DNA of 64,000 nucleotides from Plantago major (taxonomy: Eukaryota > Streptophyta > Magnoliopsida > Lamiales > Plantaginaceae): contig CM048839.1 in assembly GCA_026545765.1 (NCBI GenBank), positions 42,082,677 through 42,146,676 of the forward strand, read 5' to 3'. Of this stretch, positions 47,340 to 59,760 are shown piece by piece (position 1 is the first letter of the stretch; every line of letters begins with the position of its first letter). The translations under genes were made by a program, and so were the position numbers. A model generated the notes under the pieces. It saw only the letters and a list, made by a program, of their open reading frames with translations, made no database searches and was not told where the DNA came from.

Positions 47340-47397
<58 letters not shown>
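47340..47397. repeat. (TA)n microsatellite in the solo LTR
   Basis: About 58 bp, lying just before the conserved TTGATCCGGGTAAAAGTGC block. It occupies the same LTR position as the runs at 59660-59760 and 62573-62690. Confidence 0.95.
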
Positions 47398-47400
<3 letters not shown>

Positions 47401-47770
47401 CGAGTGTATATATATGTATGTTTTATTACTGTACTTGATCCGGGTAAAAGTGCTAGGAGCTCACCCTTACACCTTTTTTTGTTCAGTTGAGTAATTGACT
47501 GTGGTTTTTGGAGGAGGTTGCTAGTGGAGGCAAGGTCGAATTATAGCAAGTAGTGGTGTTTAGAGAAGAGTCTTGTAATTTCTGAAACTGTAATAAGTCG
47601 AGATTTCTAAAATTGTATCTATTGTATTTGAGTTGTAGTTGTTCTGTTGTTGTACCACTCTTTTCAAAATGTTTTATAACTAAAATTGAGGCTTCGCCTT
47701 GGCGTGAGCCCATCTCACGATAGACGGCCGGTCGCGCCAAAGTATTTTGGTTTTGGGGCGTGAAAGCCTG

Positions 47771-48932
47771 TTTGATTTGTTTCTCGAGTCATATTGTTCA
47801 GCCTTTTGGCTTTTTTTGGTTGAGTAATTGAGTTTTTTAATATTAAAAAAACTAGTAAAATGTAAAAGTTCCTTGGTGTAGTTAAACATGTAAAAGATGT
47901 TGGAGGATCAATTTGATTGAATATGTGTAAGCTGTGGTAGAATCATGCATTGTCTATGTCAGAGTGTTTCTTTGATCACTACTTAATAAAGATGGTTGTG
48001 TATGTTTGTACCTGGAGGTTGTGTGAATTGTGTAATTTGAGGTCTTGGGCCCTTGGCACTTTTGGTGCTGAATGAATGTGGGTGGACATGCTGCTATATT
48101 TGGTGACGGCTGTTGGCGGTTTTCAACGCATTTCCGGTGCTGCACGTTGCTGTATTGGAAGGCACAAAGATGGATATCCATATTTGTGTTTAATGTTGAA
48201 GATATCGAACAAAAAGCTTTTAGGAACTCTTGTAGCCTGTAGGCACATATGGGTACTAGACTAGTTTTATGTAGAGACTTTCTTCTGTACCAAATGTTGT
48301 TCTTGTTGAAATTAATATTGTACCGTTGTAAAATTTTCTTTTCGAATGAAATACGTTCTCTTGTCTTAAAATATATGTACTATTTTCTATCTTATTTAAT
48401 TCTAAGTGGGGAATTGATGAATGTGTGTACACTTGTTAATCAATTTGACGAATGTTGCGTCTTATATATTTTTCATATAAACCTCAAACGCATGTCATTA
48501 AAACCTCAACCGCGTCTCATTAAAACCTCAACCATATATCACATAAATTTAACAACTTGCAAAACATTCAAAAACACAAAAGCACAATAACATTGATCAT
48601 TTATAATATAAATTTTAATCATTATTCATTAAAACTGTAACTATTTCTCACATAAATATAACAATCTAGTTAAGTTCTAATGGTTAAGGTTTATATTTAG
48701 AATATTTTAGGTTAATGTGTGTTCATGCTAAGTTTACATGTAATGATAGAACATTTACAACGTTAGACTCAAACCTTTACCTTTCTGTATAATAAACTGA
48801 ATTTGTGTTTCATGTGTCTGGGGTTAAGGGTTCACCATTTCCTCCATAGGATTTTAGAATTCTTCAATGACCCCCTATACACCATCCTAAACGGGAGAAC
48901 GACAAAAATGATCACTTAAGTATACTAGGTTG
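47771..48932. other. Intergenic stretch with degenerate AAACCTTAA-type repeats
   Basis: No gene seen. At about 48475-48670 short units built on CATTAAAACCTCAACC and TCACATAAATTTAACAACTTGC repeat imperfectly; the same units recur at 50.88-51.17 kb and 60.09-60.2 kb. A roughly 70-bp block (TTCACCATTTCCTCCATAGG, 48829 on) recurs at about 50.62 and 50.76 kb. Confidence 0.5.
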
Positions 48933-50294
48933 GCGCATGCAGGTAAGCTTTTGTTGGTCATGGCGAACATAGTCTAACGTTTGCCAAGTTTGGCAAATTT
49001 AGTCCAAAATTTAGCATATGCAAGTAAGCTTTTGTTGATCATGGTGAACCTAGTCTAACGTTTTGTCAAGTTTGACAAATTTAATCCAGAATTCAGCACC
49101 AAGTTAACCTATACGCCTTGGACTGACGAATTTGATGACGTGGCGAATCGAACCGACGAACTAACACGATATGTTCACGAACTAATTGCCACATCAATGA
49201 AGAATGACATCATAAATATATTTTAATAAAAAGGAATTTGAATTAAAAAAAACATAATGTAAAAGTATGGGATCGGGATTTTGTACTTTATAAATCAATG
49301 TATATATCCAGTACACTTGAAAATGCTACTCCTTCCGCCCCGGAAATCTTCATACATTAGGGTTGACACGTAGTTTTATGTGAAAATGTTAAAGTAATGA
49401 TACAATATATAAAAGATGGGAAAAAATGTACTTTTAGTGTCAAAATGTGTAATTTGAGTGTAAAGTTGAGATTGTTTATTATTTGTTGGGTGTGGAGTAG
49501 CTTCCTTTTGTAGTAATGTATGAATTCTACGGGACGGGTAAAATGGAAAATGTATGAAGTTATGCGACACGAAGTGAGTATAACTTAGTGTCCCTAATAC
49601 ATTGGATTAGTCAGTACAGTTCTTTGTGTATCCGATACACTTAAAATGACTATATAAAAACTCAAATAGATTAACAATAAACAACCCGGAAATAAAGTTG
49701 TCACTTGTGTAAATTCGAATCTCTTAACCTGTTAGAAAACCTGCACAACTTAAACTAACACCTTGGAACTTAGTTATATGTGAATAAAGTCAATATACAT
49801 AAAAGAACTAAAAACAACTAAAGTGTAGAAAGACAGTGTTATCAGCTGGTGTTGTGATAACATAGTGAGACAACACTTGCACTTTCATTCTCCCGTTTTT
49901 GGCTTTCTTCACAAAACTCAACCTGCAAACTTAGTTCACTCAATCCAGTAACGTAACTTAGATACTCCCCTTAAAGCAAGAAGGCGTAAACAGTTAACCG
50001 AATATAAAAATTGAGACTCTAAGTTCCAACAATATATAAACTCCATAGTTTTAGTAAACTCTACATAATGGCTCCTGCTCCACGTCATGAAACTCGTCAA
50101 TCCAAAGTGTATAGGTGAATTTGGTGCTGAATTATGGACTAAGTTTGCCAAACTTGGCAAAACGTTAGACTAGCTAGGTTCGCCATGATCAACAAAAGCT
50201 TACTTGCATGTGCTAAATTTAGGACTAAATTTGCCAAACTTGGCAAACGTTAGACTAGGTTTGTCATGACCAACACAAGCTTACCTGCATGCGC
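48933..50294. mobile_element. Foldback-type element with arms made of tandem units
   Basis: 1362 bp, with ends GCGCATGCAGG and CCTGCATGCGC. Each arm is more than 200 bp and holds two tandem units of about 75 bp (AAGCTTTTGTTGGTCATGGCG, TCTAACGTTTGCC, AAGTTTGGCAAATTTAGTCC). Next comes a single-copy part (TTCAGCACCAAGTTAACC, GACGAATTTGATGACGTGG) matched in inverse at about 50.09-50.14 kb. No transposase and no clear target duplication were found. A Stowaway-type MITE sits inside. Confidence 0.85.
49329..49578. mobile_element. Stowaway-type MITE nested in the foldback element
   Basis: 250 bp, starting CTCCTTCCGCCCCGGAAAT and ending CGACACGAAGTGAG, flanked by TA on both sides. Inner arms pair through CTTCATACATT and TGTATGAAGTTA. 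Confidence 0.8.
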
Positions 50295-51166
50295 GAGCTC
50301 TTGTTATAGCATTGCCCAGCATGTACTGGATTTCTCGCCGTGGCGAGCTGGCTTTTCTTCGACTTGCTCACACAAAAAGGCCTCTCCTCAAGTACACTTC
50401 GAAATGCGATCCCTTTACTCGAATAATATCCCATAAAGTCGTCTTTCCTCCAAATCGTACCTAAAGAACAAAAAGCCTACAAAACACGAACAAAACACCA
50501 AACATAAAAACGCACAAAAAACACTAAAAAAAAACTATAAACAAAGACTAACAAAGACCGCTAAAAAGAACTAAATGATACTCTAAATTATCGTCTCATC
50601 AGGGAGTTCAGGGCTTGTCTTTTCTCCGTAGAGTTTTAGAATGTTTGAGTGACCCCCGACAAACCCTTAATTCGGGCTTAAGGTTTACGATGGGTACATG
50701 GCGTCCTAAACCATAAGCCATAATTAAGGGCGTCAGACCCTGTGGGTGTTTTCATGTGTCATGGTTTTTAGGGTTCTCCATTTTCTCTATAGGGTTTTAG
50801 AATGCTTCAATTATTCAAACAAAGAAGCATAAAACTTATACATTCAGAAGAGAAAATTTGAACATATCCGACAAATTAAACAACTCTAAGTATAAACCTT
50901 AAACATTACTACTTATTAAAACCTTAACTATTTCTCACATACACCTTACCCATATTAACAAAAAATGTTAACTACTCCACATAGTTATGAAGCTCGTACA
51001 TTTTTATATAAACCTTTTTGCATCTTTCATATAAACCTTAAATACTTACATTAAAACCTTCACAATTTCTCACATACGTTTAACAACTTGCATTATAACA
51101 TTCAAAATATAAAAACCTTAACATAAATACACAATAACCTTAATCATGTACCATATAAACCTTAAC
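50295..51166. other. Gypsy LTR relic and AAACCTTAA-type repeats
   Basis: About 50.30-50.61 kb, read on the minus strand, starts CCCTGATGAGACGATAATTT and resembles an Athila/Tat LTR end. It is diverged from the relic at 24.65 kb. About 50.62-50.82 kb has two copies of a block also found at 48.83 kb. About 50.88-51.17 kb is degenerate AAACCTTAA/CTCACATA repeat. No gene seen. Confidence 0.5.
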
Positions 51167-51685
51167 TGTAAGAACCCGTACTTTTTGTTGTGTATATTAT
51201 TTGATTTAGATATTTGAATTCAGATTAATATTTATTTATTATTTAAAAATTAGAATTCTTGTTTTTATTTTAAAAGTATTAGAATTATATTTAGAGAATT
51301 GGAGTTTGAGAGGTTTTATTGTGTTTTAATCTCTTCCTAAACCTAATTACATTCGTGTTTGATCCATCCTTCATTTATCTATATACTTATTGCCATCATC
51401 TCCTTCAACCGTCCATCAATTAGCATCACCTCAACCGTCCATCACCAGCCACCATAATTATTGAGTTCTGCACCACCTTCTCATCACTATCGCACTCAGT
51501 CACCAATCTCCCATATACTCAGATATTAAGAGACATAGTAAGTGAATCTCCCATATACTCAGATATTAAGATACATAGTAAGTGTCACTTACTATTACAA
51601 GTTAGTGACACTACTATTACATTTAATGTCACTTGATATTTTAACACACCATTCTAGAATTTATCACTTCTAAATTATTCTTATT

Positions 51686-51865
51686 TGATACCAAGTTTAC
51701 ATACACATAGTAGGTACAACCACTTAGGAGGTTTTATCAAGGATCAAGTTTATAGTAGGGAGAATTATATGAACAAGGGGAAGCTTTTATTATAGAGAGA
51801 CTCAAGTACACTCGGGAGATTACAGACACACACCGACTCACTCACTTGCTTTGCTTTTTTCTATG
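51686..51865 (-). repeat. Left copy of the pararetrovirus terminal redundancy
   Basis: It matches 58417-58585 with about five differences. The match begins exactly at the TGATACCA part of the primer site and ends about 25 bp from the TATA-like box. To its left, 51520-51685 is a second, diverged copy of the viral intergenic stretch at about 51930-52080 (TAAGTGTCACTTACTATTAC, TTTTAACACACCATT). Confidence 0.85.
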
Positions 51866-54800
51866 CATATGCAAAGCCCTCTTATTTATAGTAGTAGTCC
51901 TAAGGAATATCTCAAGGCATATTTCTTAAATATTAAGACACTTAGTAAGTGTCACTTACTATTACAAGTTAGTGACACTACTATTACGTACCATAGTGAC
52001 ATGCATTACTATTTTCATTAGTGACACTTGATATTTTAACACACCATTATAGAATTTATCACTTCTAGATATTTCTTATTCCCCCTGTCTCTGAAAAGAG
52101 CTGTTGTCCGTCATCAATCATTGTCGTCTTTTGTATCGTCTTCTTCGCTGGCTGAAACAACTTCGGACACGTATATCTTGTGACCTAGAATGTATCTTTT
52201 CATCTTGAACTTCTTGCCATCTACCCGATAAATCAGATGGTCAGGGATTGTCTTCGGCCACGTGTACTGATCATGGAAGCTCATGAGTAACTGTCTGATT
52301 TCTTCAATAAAGTCTTCTGGATATGTTTCTTGATTATGCCAACTTGATGTGTATGGACAAAATAGCTTTTCATCAATGGAGCTTTCTTCAATGCCATTGA
52401 GTGTTGTCAGGCAACTTGTTCTTTGGCGGAACTTGGATCTTTCAAACGCATCATCATTGTAGTTTGTCCTTATCTTGGCTTCATACTGCTTCTGAACAGT
52501 GACACCATTTTCCTGCTAGACCTGAGTCGTAATGATCTTGAATGTGACCAATACTGCCATTCCCTCCTGTGCTCTCATGTTCTCTTGCCACCACGCTACA
52601 TCTTTAAACAGTGTGAGCCATTTGTAGAGAATCTTGTAATGTGGCTTTCTTCTTGTCATGATGCATTTTGCCAGATACTGTAGCAACTCACTCTTGTGGA
52701 TGATGACTCCAATAGTGTAGAGATCTGCTAAGTACCAGAGTAACAGATATGCTTCATTCGGAAATGTACCATAGTGGTTTGGATTCATGTCTATGGTGGT
52801 AAGGAATGGATATACCGGATGGTAGGGTAGGATGAGGAGAGGACCTTGATCTAGACCATACCTGTGAACGTACAGCTTCAGGAGTCCATGGAGAGTTTCA
52901 ACTCCTCTGTAGGTTAAGGCTGTGCTGAGGACTTCTTCTTTCAAACCTTGAGGCATGTTCTTTATCATGGATCTCAGGGTCTCCTCGGTGGGATTTTCTG
53001 GATTGAGCATGTATATCATTGGAATGACTGTCGAGATTTGTCTCTGTGTCCTCGAGAGGAAGTCTGGGAGAAAATTATCTTTTCCTTTGATATGCTTCAC
53101 GTCGAACTTCCATTGTGAGAACCAACTTGCCCATCTGAGTAGTTGTGCCTGAGGCAGAACCTTCTGCTTGAATTGGATCATCTTTGGGAAGGAAGAAATG
53201 TCCATCTCGATGAGGAAGTGTTGTCCAACAAGGTGAATCTCTTTATAGGTGGAGTGGTCGTCTCGCCATATTTGAAAACACCACTTTTGTATCCGCAAAT
53301 GTGTCTCTTTCCTCTTTCATCTTCTTCTAGTAGAACTGAACCCCAATAACAATCACTTGCATCAGTTTGAAGGATCCTTTTTTCTTTTGATGGAATCTTC
53401 AGTGCTGGGAGCGTTTTTTGATATCCTTTTTAACTCTTTTACAGGTTCTGTGCAATCCTGCGTCCAGGGTGGAGCGTCATTTCTTAGCTGTGCCGACAGG
53501 ACTGATCTATGCCTTGCAAGACTATGGATGAAGTCTGCCATGTAGTCGACAATTTCGAGGAATTGTTGGACCTGCTTGTAGGAGAGCTTCTAGTCTGGAA
53601 ACTCATCAAGCTGCGAGGCAATGTGAGGCTGGAGATGGTATTGTCCTTTTGAGATATGCATTCCGAGGAAATCAATCTCCGTTTCTCCAATAGCCATCCT
53701 TTTCTCTGATGACATAATCCCGTACCGTTGCACGATATCATGGAATTTCACGAGCAGTGAGGTGTGAGAGTCAATGTCTGGTGAGAACAACAGGATGTCG
53801 TCAATGTACACCAATGCGTTGGAGAGTATTTGTTCGAAGATTCTGATCATGGCTTTCTGGAATAGTGATGATGTTGTCTTTAAGCCGAAGGGCATCACCT
53901 TCCAATGGTAATGACGGTCTGGAACACAAAATCCTGTTTTTGGTCGATCTTTAGGTTTGATGCCGAGATGCAAAAATCCTGCTTTTAGATCGAACTTTGA
54001 GAAAACTTGTGCTTGAGGAAGTCTTTGGAACAAAACTTCTCTCTTTTGCAATGGAAACTTGTCGTCCACAAGAAAATGATTGAGTGGCTGGGAGTTGACC
54101 AGTCTTAGTTTTCCACAAACTTGTTATGCTCTCTTGTTGTCGTAAAATGCTTCGTATGCCCATGGTGAAGTAGTAGGTTCAATAAGATCTTCTTTTTGTA
54201 GTTGGTCTACTTCTTCGAGTGCCTTCGAGTGCCAGGTTATAGTGATTTGGGTTCATTCCTGGGTGGCTGGCTTTTGTTGGGTTGATGTCTTCATTTTTCT
54301 TGAAGGGTAAGGATATGAAGAAATCTTGGTTTCTCCATAGTGGTGAGGAACATTTGGTGAGAAATTCAGTATGGGAGGAGGTACATGATGTTTTGATGAT
54401 TTTATCTTTGATGGGGTTCAGGATTTCCATCGGGTAGAGATGGGATACTGTTGTCCAAGGTAGGATGTAGTTTTTGTGTTTGAGGCCTTTTGGGTGCCAA
54501 GTGACTCTTTTGAGACTGTGTAGGATATCAAAACCAAGTATAAAATCTTTTCTAGGGAGTTCGGATCCGTATACTCTAGATTTGACCATGTATCCTGGGA
54601 AAAGTTGGATGTATATGGGTTTACTGATGAGGGAAATATAGAAGATTTGTCCATTGGCTGCTTTGAAAGTTACTGAGCATGATTCCCAGTGGGAGGATGG
54701 GAGGATATCGGTTTGATGATGGAAGATGCGGCTCCTGTATCAAAATAGGCTATGAATGGTATGGGTTTGTCATACATTCCTGGGAGAATATATTTTTTGG

Positions 54801-57800
54801 CGTTGGGTGAAGGTTGGGATGGATATGCCAGCTCCGCTTCTCTTAGTTGTTCCGCTTTGCAAACGTCTAGAGTGTATAGATCAAAGAGCATGAACTGATC
54901 ATCCAGATCTTCTTCTTCATCTGTCTCCGAATCTTCAGAGGATTCGCTTTCTTGTTCAATTCCCATGGCGAGGATGGTGTCGTCTGTTGGCTCATCATCG
55001 AGGGAGAAAATTGACTCAAAGTCTGCATCGGCGATGTCTTCGATCTGTGTCAAATATCCGACAAGGTTGTCTCGCTTCTTCTTGCTTGGACACTGTTTTG
55101 CATAATGTCCTTCCCTTTTACAGATGTAGCATCTGTCAGACTTCTTGAAACCTCTTCTCTTTTTCAACCTGAAGAACTTCCACTTCTTTCCACTAGATAG
55201 ATGTGGGAATTTCTTCTGCCATTTGCCTTTAGACTTTCTATCTTTTCCTCCAAACGTAAAGCATCCACACTTCTTTGTCTTGCACTTGATTGATAATTCT
55301 GGGCGTTCACAAGCCTTTCCAAGTACCTGCGCTGAGTCGTAGGAATCGTAATCTACTTCAATCAATCAAATTTTTTGATTTTTGGCCAAAACTTTTTTCT
55401 ATCTCGGGATCTTTGGTGTGCTCTGGTTTCGGGATTCTATTAATTAGATCATATTAAAATTATGCTCCTGCAATTGTTTGAAGAATTTCTGGTGATTGCA
55501 CAACTTCTCCAGAGCTGCTAACGACGTCTGGTATATTTCTCCAAGTGAGGCTTGAGGAAGGGCGACATTTTTCAGAGATAGCAACCTTGATGTCTCATTT
55601 CCAAGTGGTTCTGGAAGTGAGTTCAAGTATGCTTGCTTAAGGTTGATGTCGTCCATCCCGCCGAGGGCATAAAAGCGTTTTGACATCCGCTCATAATGCC
55701 TTTCGAGATCTTTTCTTCGAAAAGAGCAGCATCTCATGTTGAGGTACTCTTCTCTTGCTTGAACAGTGTAATGTTCCCATGCTCCAAGGAATTCATTATG
55801 GATGTGCCCAATGAACGCATCTACTGAGGGTGACTAACATATCTGATCCACCATTGTTTGAGCCGTCCATGGAATCTTGAAACCGCTTTGTCAAATACGG
55901 TGGGAAAACTGGTTCCTGGGTGAAGGAGTTGTTCTGTACACCAAACATGCATTTCATAGATCTTGTCGAGCCATTTTGGTGGAGGAATGTTATCAAAGGA
56001 GAAACCATGGTACTGGTCACTGCTGTTCCTTTGACTCCATTCAGGTGGCTGAGCTCTTGTGAAGTTTGGCCCGTCTTCTGAGATGTTTCTTGCTTCACTT
56101 TCTACTTCATCTACATTTGGTTCCGCCATCATGAAATCTGCAATTAAGATATCTTCGTCGGGACTTCCAGAGGTTTCTTCTTTTTCCACAATCATGTAGT
56201 GTTTCGTTGGACCCTTTCCTTGTTTTGCTACTGACTCAAGGAATGTGGAAATGGAGTTTTCTGTGGGTTCCATCATGAATTGTGGATGACAAGTATCAGG
56301 CAGTTCTTGGATATTTGGTGTTTCTAGAGTTGTGGTTCTTGGTGTTTCTGTTGACTGGGAGAAGTAACGGAAACCATTGATGCCAAGTGGAGGATTTCTT
56401 GGTGGAGGGATGATATTTTTTTGTTTATCTCTTTGATAGAAAGGTCCAAGATAGTTACCTTTTTATCAATTTGGCTAAGGAGATTGTTCTGGGCCACTGC
56501 ATTCTCCGACTACCAATTCAGTGTCGCTTCAGCTGCACTGATTTGCTTTGTGCATCTGTCTGCATTCTTAATGAGTGGATTTTTAACTTTCCAAGAGTGT
56601 TTGGGATTATCTTGCTCGAACTCTTCTGATGGGAAGCTCAGATTCTGTGGATTTTGTGAAGAGGAGGGTCCAAACATGTAGCATGTTTTAACTTCTTCTC
56701 GAACTGGAGAGGTTGGTTGTGAATCACTTTTGGATGACTTATTTGGGTACAATACATAGTATTCTAAAGTCTTTCCATTAGGTTCACCAAGAAGTCCAAC
56801 CTGTGGATCCCCTGATTCGTACCTTTCTTTGAGCGTAAGCTGAGAAGATTTCTTCTTTCTTCTTTGCTTGGGTGTTTCATCTTCATCGGAACTTTCTGCT
56901 AAGCATCTCTCAAAGTCACAAATATCAAAGAATTTATGACCTGTGTCATCTGCGAATGCATATATGGGGTCTCTGAGAGAGTTGAATGATTCGATCGGGA
57001 CGCCTGGTAAGTATGTGATTCTGCTCGTGGCTGGAGGCTTTTTGGGAAGGAGATATTGCATTTATCTCTGTACAAAATGTTGATGGACGGGGCTTGTCTC
57101 TTTCTTGTTGTTTGAAAGAGATCTCGATGGATCCATCTTTTCGCCTGTTGATAGAAGAATCAACTGACTGGATCGGCGTGCTGGTTTCATGGAACTTCTC
57201 ATAGTTGGTCACCCACGATTCTGGTAGAAGCAGAGAGTAGCTCATCCCTTGGGATTTTCCTTGGGGGGGGGGGGGGGGGAGAATATGGATGCATGATGGA
57301 CTGTGTTGTGACTCCAACTGTAGCAGTAATGCATCTTCAGTGTCTCATGGGAGGCTCAAATCCATCGCATGATTTTGCACTCTGTATGCCGTCTTGTAGT
57401 GGAGTGTTGTTGAGTATGTGTTTAAGACCTGTGGAGCACCTGTAATTTGCAGCTGGATCTGGATATTCTGGTAGATCTGTGGATCATCCAGTGCTATGTT
57501 GAAATTCGGAAAAAGTGTTACAAACACCGTTCCTGCATTCAACGTAGTCTGGAGAGTTGCAATGCATGCATGCTTGTATTCTCTGTATCTGGTGTCAAGC
57601 AGAGCGGGTCTGGCCACAACAGGTAATCCTTTCCTGCCATGAAGTGTGACTGCTATCCTAATTGCTCCATAGTGTAGATGGGTATAGCCTTGGGCTCGCC
57701 ATTGGTAAACCATTGCTTCATTGAGGTGGAGAGGGATCATTATTTCCGCTTCAGTCGCTGGAACCAAGTATTGCTCAAGTTGGGACACCAAGACAAGTTC

Positions 57801-58416
57801 TCTCGCCGCATGCTTGTTGGGACTAAACACATGTCTTATGACCTTGGGAAGAGTAGAATTCGGTTTTGTGAAGGCTTTATATGGATTTAGAAGAGGTAAC
57901 TGAGTAATTGGGACTTTACTATCATCACTCACATATTCTACTTCATAAAGGTAATCTACTTTGCTGGAATTTGATTTTCTAAGGTTGAAAGAGGACGAGT
58001 TGAAGGAGGACGAGTGGGATAAAGTGGATGTATTCTCCATGGTGTGACTTAAGACCAGAGGCCAAGACAATATAAGCTTAGTTTCTTATCAATCCTTCAA
58101 AGTAATAAGCTGCAATGAGTTATGTCCATTAAACATTTAATGCTAAGAATACAGAGAAAACACTTATGAGGATATTTTTTTCTATCACCGAGGCAATATT
58201 TTCTTCTTATATAAGCCTCAAGGTACCTGAGCATAATAACATCATAGGTGCGTTTTCTCTATCCTTTTGATCTTGCTTAGTAGGATTTTTGGTGTGGAGG
58301 TTCCACTAGGTGGCAACCACATAGCATACTTTCCATATAAGCATATGGTTGGACATAGCTCACCGGCTTAGAACTTCTCAAGATGATAAGAGCCAAAGTT
58401 TAGACTGCCCTGGCTC

Positions 58417-58585
58417 TGATACCAAGTTTACAAACACATAGTAGGTACAACCACTTAGGAGGTTTTATCAAGGATCAAGTTTATAGTAGGGAGAATTGTA
58501 TGAACAAGGGGAAGCTTTTATTATAGAGAGACTTAAGTACACTCGGGAGATTACAGACACACAAAGACCCACTCACTTGCTTTTA
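58417..58585 (-). repeat. Right copy of the pararetrovirus terminal redundancy
   Basis: Leader segment between the primer site and the viral/LTR junction, near-identical to 51686-51865. Beyond it (from about 58586) the solo LTR sequence resumes. Confidence 0.85.
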
Positions 58586-59659
58586 CATGGCCGCAATACC
58601 CGTTTCGCAACCAAAATCCTATCACATGACTTCCAATCCTGACCCCTTTCGTATCGTCGAGATCCTTGTGATTCGTAGATCATGTTTGTATAAGTCCCGA
58701 TCCGTAAAAATCTCCAGTTTTCTGCCCCATTGCGTAACCAGCCATTGGTAACCTTCCGACCATCCGTTCTCCTTATTCTCATATCTAAACTCTATCACGG
58801 TTTCTGTAACGTGTTCTTCACCTTGTAACGAAACCGCAGAAACGAAGTCAGAAAGACTCCCCGAAGTTTCTCTGTTCTTTGTCTTGAAAGTTTCCGCATG
58901 ACCCTCTGTTTTCCAAGAACAATTTGTTATTGAACTTAGGTAATTTGCACCTTGGGTCCTTGTATTTTTACCTTTGTTCTGGTCCAGCCTTTGTACTTTA
59001 GTTTCTATCATTCAAGCCCTCTTATTTAATTAATTTCTGATTTAGCCCCCAAAAGTATAAGTATATGTATATCAATTTATGTACTTTGGGTTCTTACATT
59101 GTAGTAGTATTTTGGAGAGTTCGAGGTGCAAGTTACTGGAGCGTTAGTGTGGTGTGTAGTCAGTGTAAGCTTTGAGTTGACTTTGAGGTAAGGGGGATTT
59201 CTCGACACTTTCGCTTTATTTTTCGTATTATCGTATATGTATAGTTTTAATGTTTGACAAACAACTTATGGTTATTGTATCAAGATATGTGACTTGATAT
59301 AATAGTCTATTGAGAAGGATCAAGTATGTGAAACCCAAGTTGTATTTTTACGATGCATGTGATGTGTGATAAAAAGTGATTTGTTAAAGCATGGTATAAA
59401 AGTGTATGTTTAAGCTCATCGTTATGCCTAGCTATGAAGTGTGTGACCCTTTCGGGGATTGTCGTGCTTTGGAGTACTCCCAGTGTTATGTGTGTCATTA
59501 TGTGACCCCTATGGTAGGGGATATGTTATGCGAATGCCGGCCTGTGTGCCCCACGGTTTGTGTGGCCATAGTGTATATTTAATTAAGCTAAAAGTGTATT
59601 GCTATTGTTTTGACAAGTATTCCATGCAAACGACTTTTGACTATGTTGTGATATTATTT

Positions 59660-59729
59660 TGTGTGTGTGTGTATATCTATATATACATATACACACACAC
59701 ACATATATATGTATGTACACACACACTCT

Positions 59730-59760
<31 letters not shown>
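59660..59760. repeat. Compound (TG)n/(TA)n/(CA)n microsatellite in the split solo LTR
   Basis: About 100 bp of TG, TA and CA repeats, ending just before CTGCTTGATCCGGTAGAAGTGG. It sits at the same LTR position as the runs at 47340-47397 and 62573-62690. Confidence 0.95.

Larger units (their letters stand above)
46317..47765 (+). mobile_element. Solo LTR of the chromovirus-type family, perfect TSD
   Basis: 1449 bp, starting TGTAAGAATCCGT and ending TTTTGGGGCGTGAAA (family consensus GGGGCGTGACA). The TSD GCCTG is at 46312-46316 and 47766-47770. No second LTR or interior is present, so it is a solo LTR from recombination between two LTRs. It carries two long microsatellites. Confidence 0.92.
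51520..58585 (-). mobile_element. Endogenous pararetrovirus (Caulimoviridae, florendovirus-like), fossil
   Basis: About one viral genome (unit about 6.73 kb) plus terminal redundancy, minus strand. Parts in order: leader with tRNA-Met primer site (58408-58424); movement protein (about 57.35-58.07 kb); coat protein region (about 54.9-57.3 kb) with a zinc knuckle CYICKREGHYAKQC near 55.1 kb; aspartic protease (DTGAAS near 54.73 kb); reverse transcriptase (YIDDIL near 53.8 kb); RNase H (about 52.5-53.3 kb); then a further coding-like stretch and an intergenic region with a TATA-like CTATAAATAAGAGG (about 51.88-51.90 kb). A movement protein leading one large polyprotein fits florendoviruses. The coding region is broken in about eight places. 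Terminal copies differ by about 3%, pointing to an insertion of the order of one to a few million years. Confidence 0.9.

Noticed and set aside
43951-47765. One LTR element with 43951 and 47765 as its two ends
   Set aside because: The two copies are in opposite orientation and 46317-47765 has its own perfect TSD (GCCTG), so they are separate insertions.
53590-54070. Reverse transcriptase of an LTR retrotransposon
   Set aside because: It lies in a unit with a viral movement protein, caulimovirid domain order and no LTRs or integrase, so it is pararetroviral.
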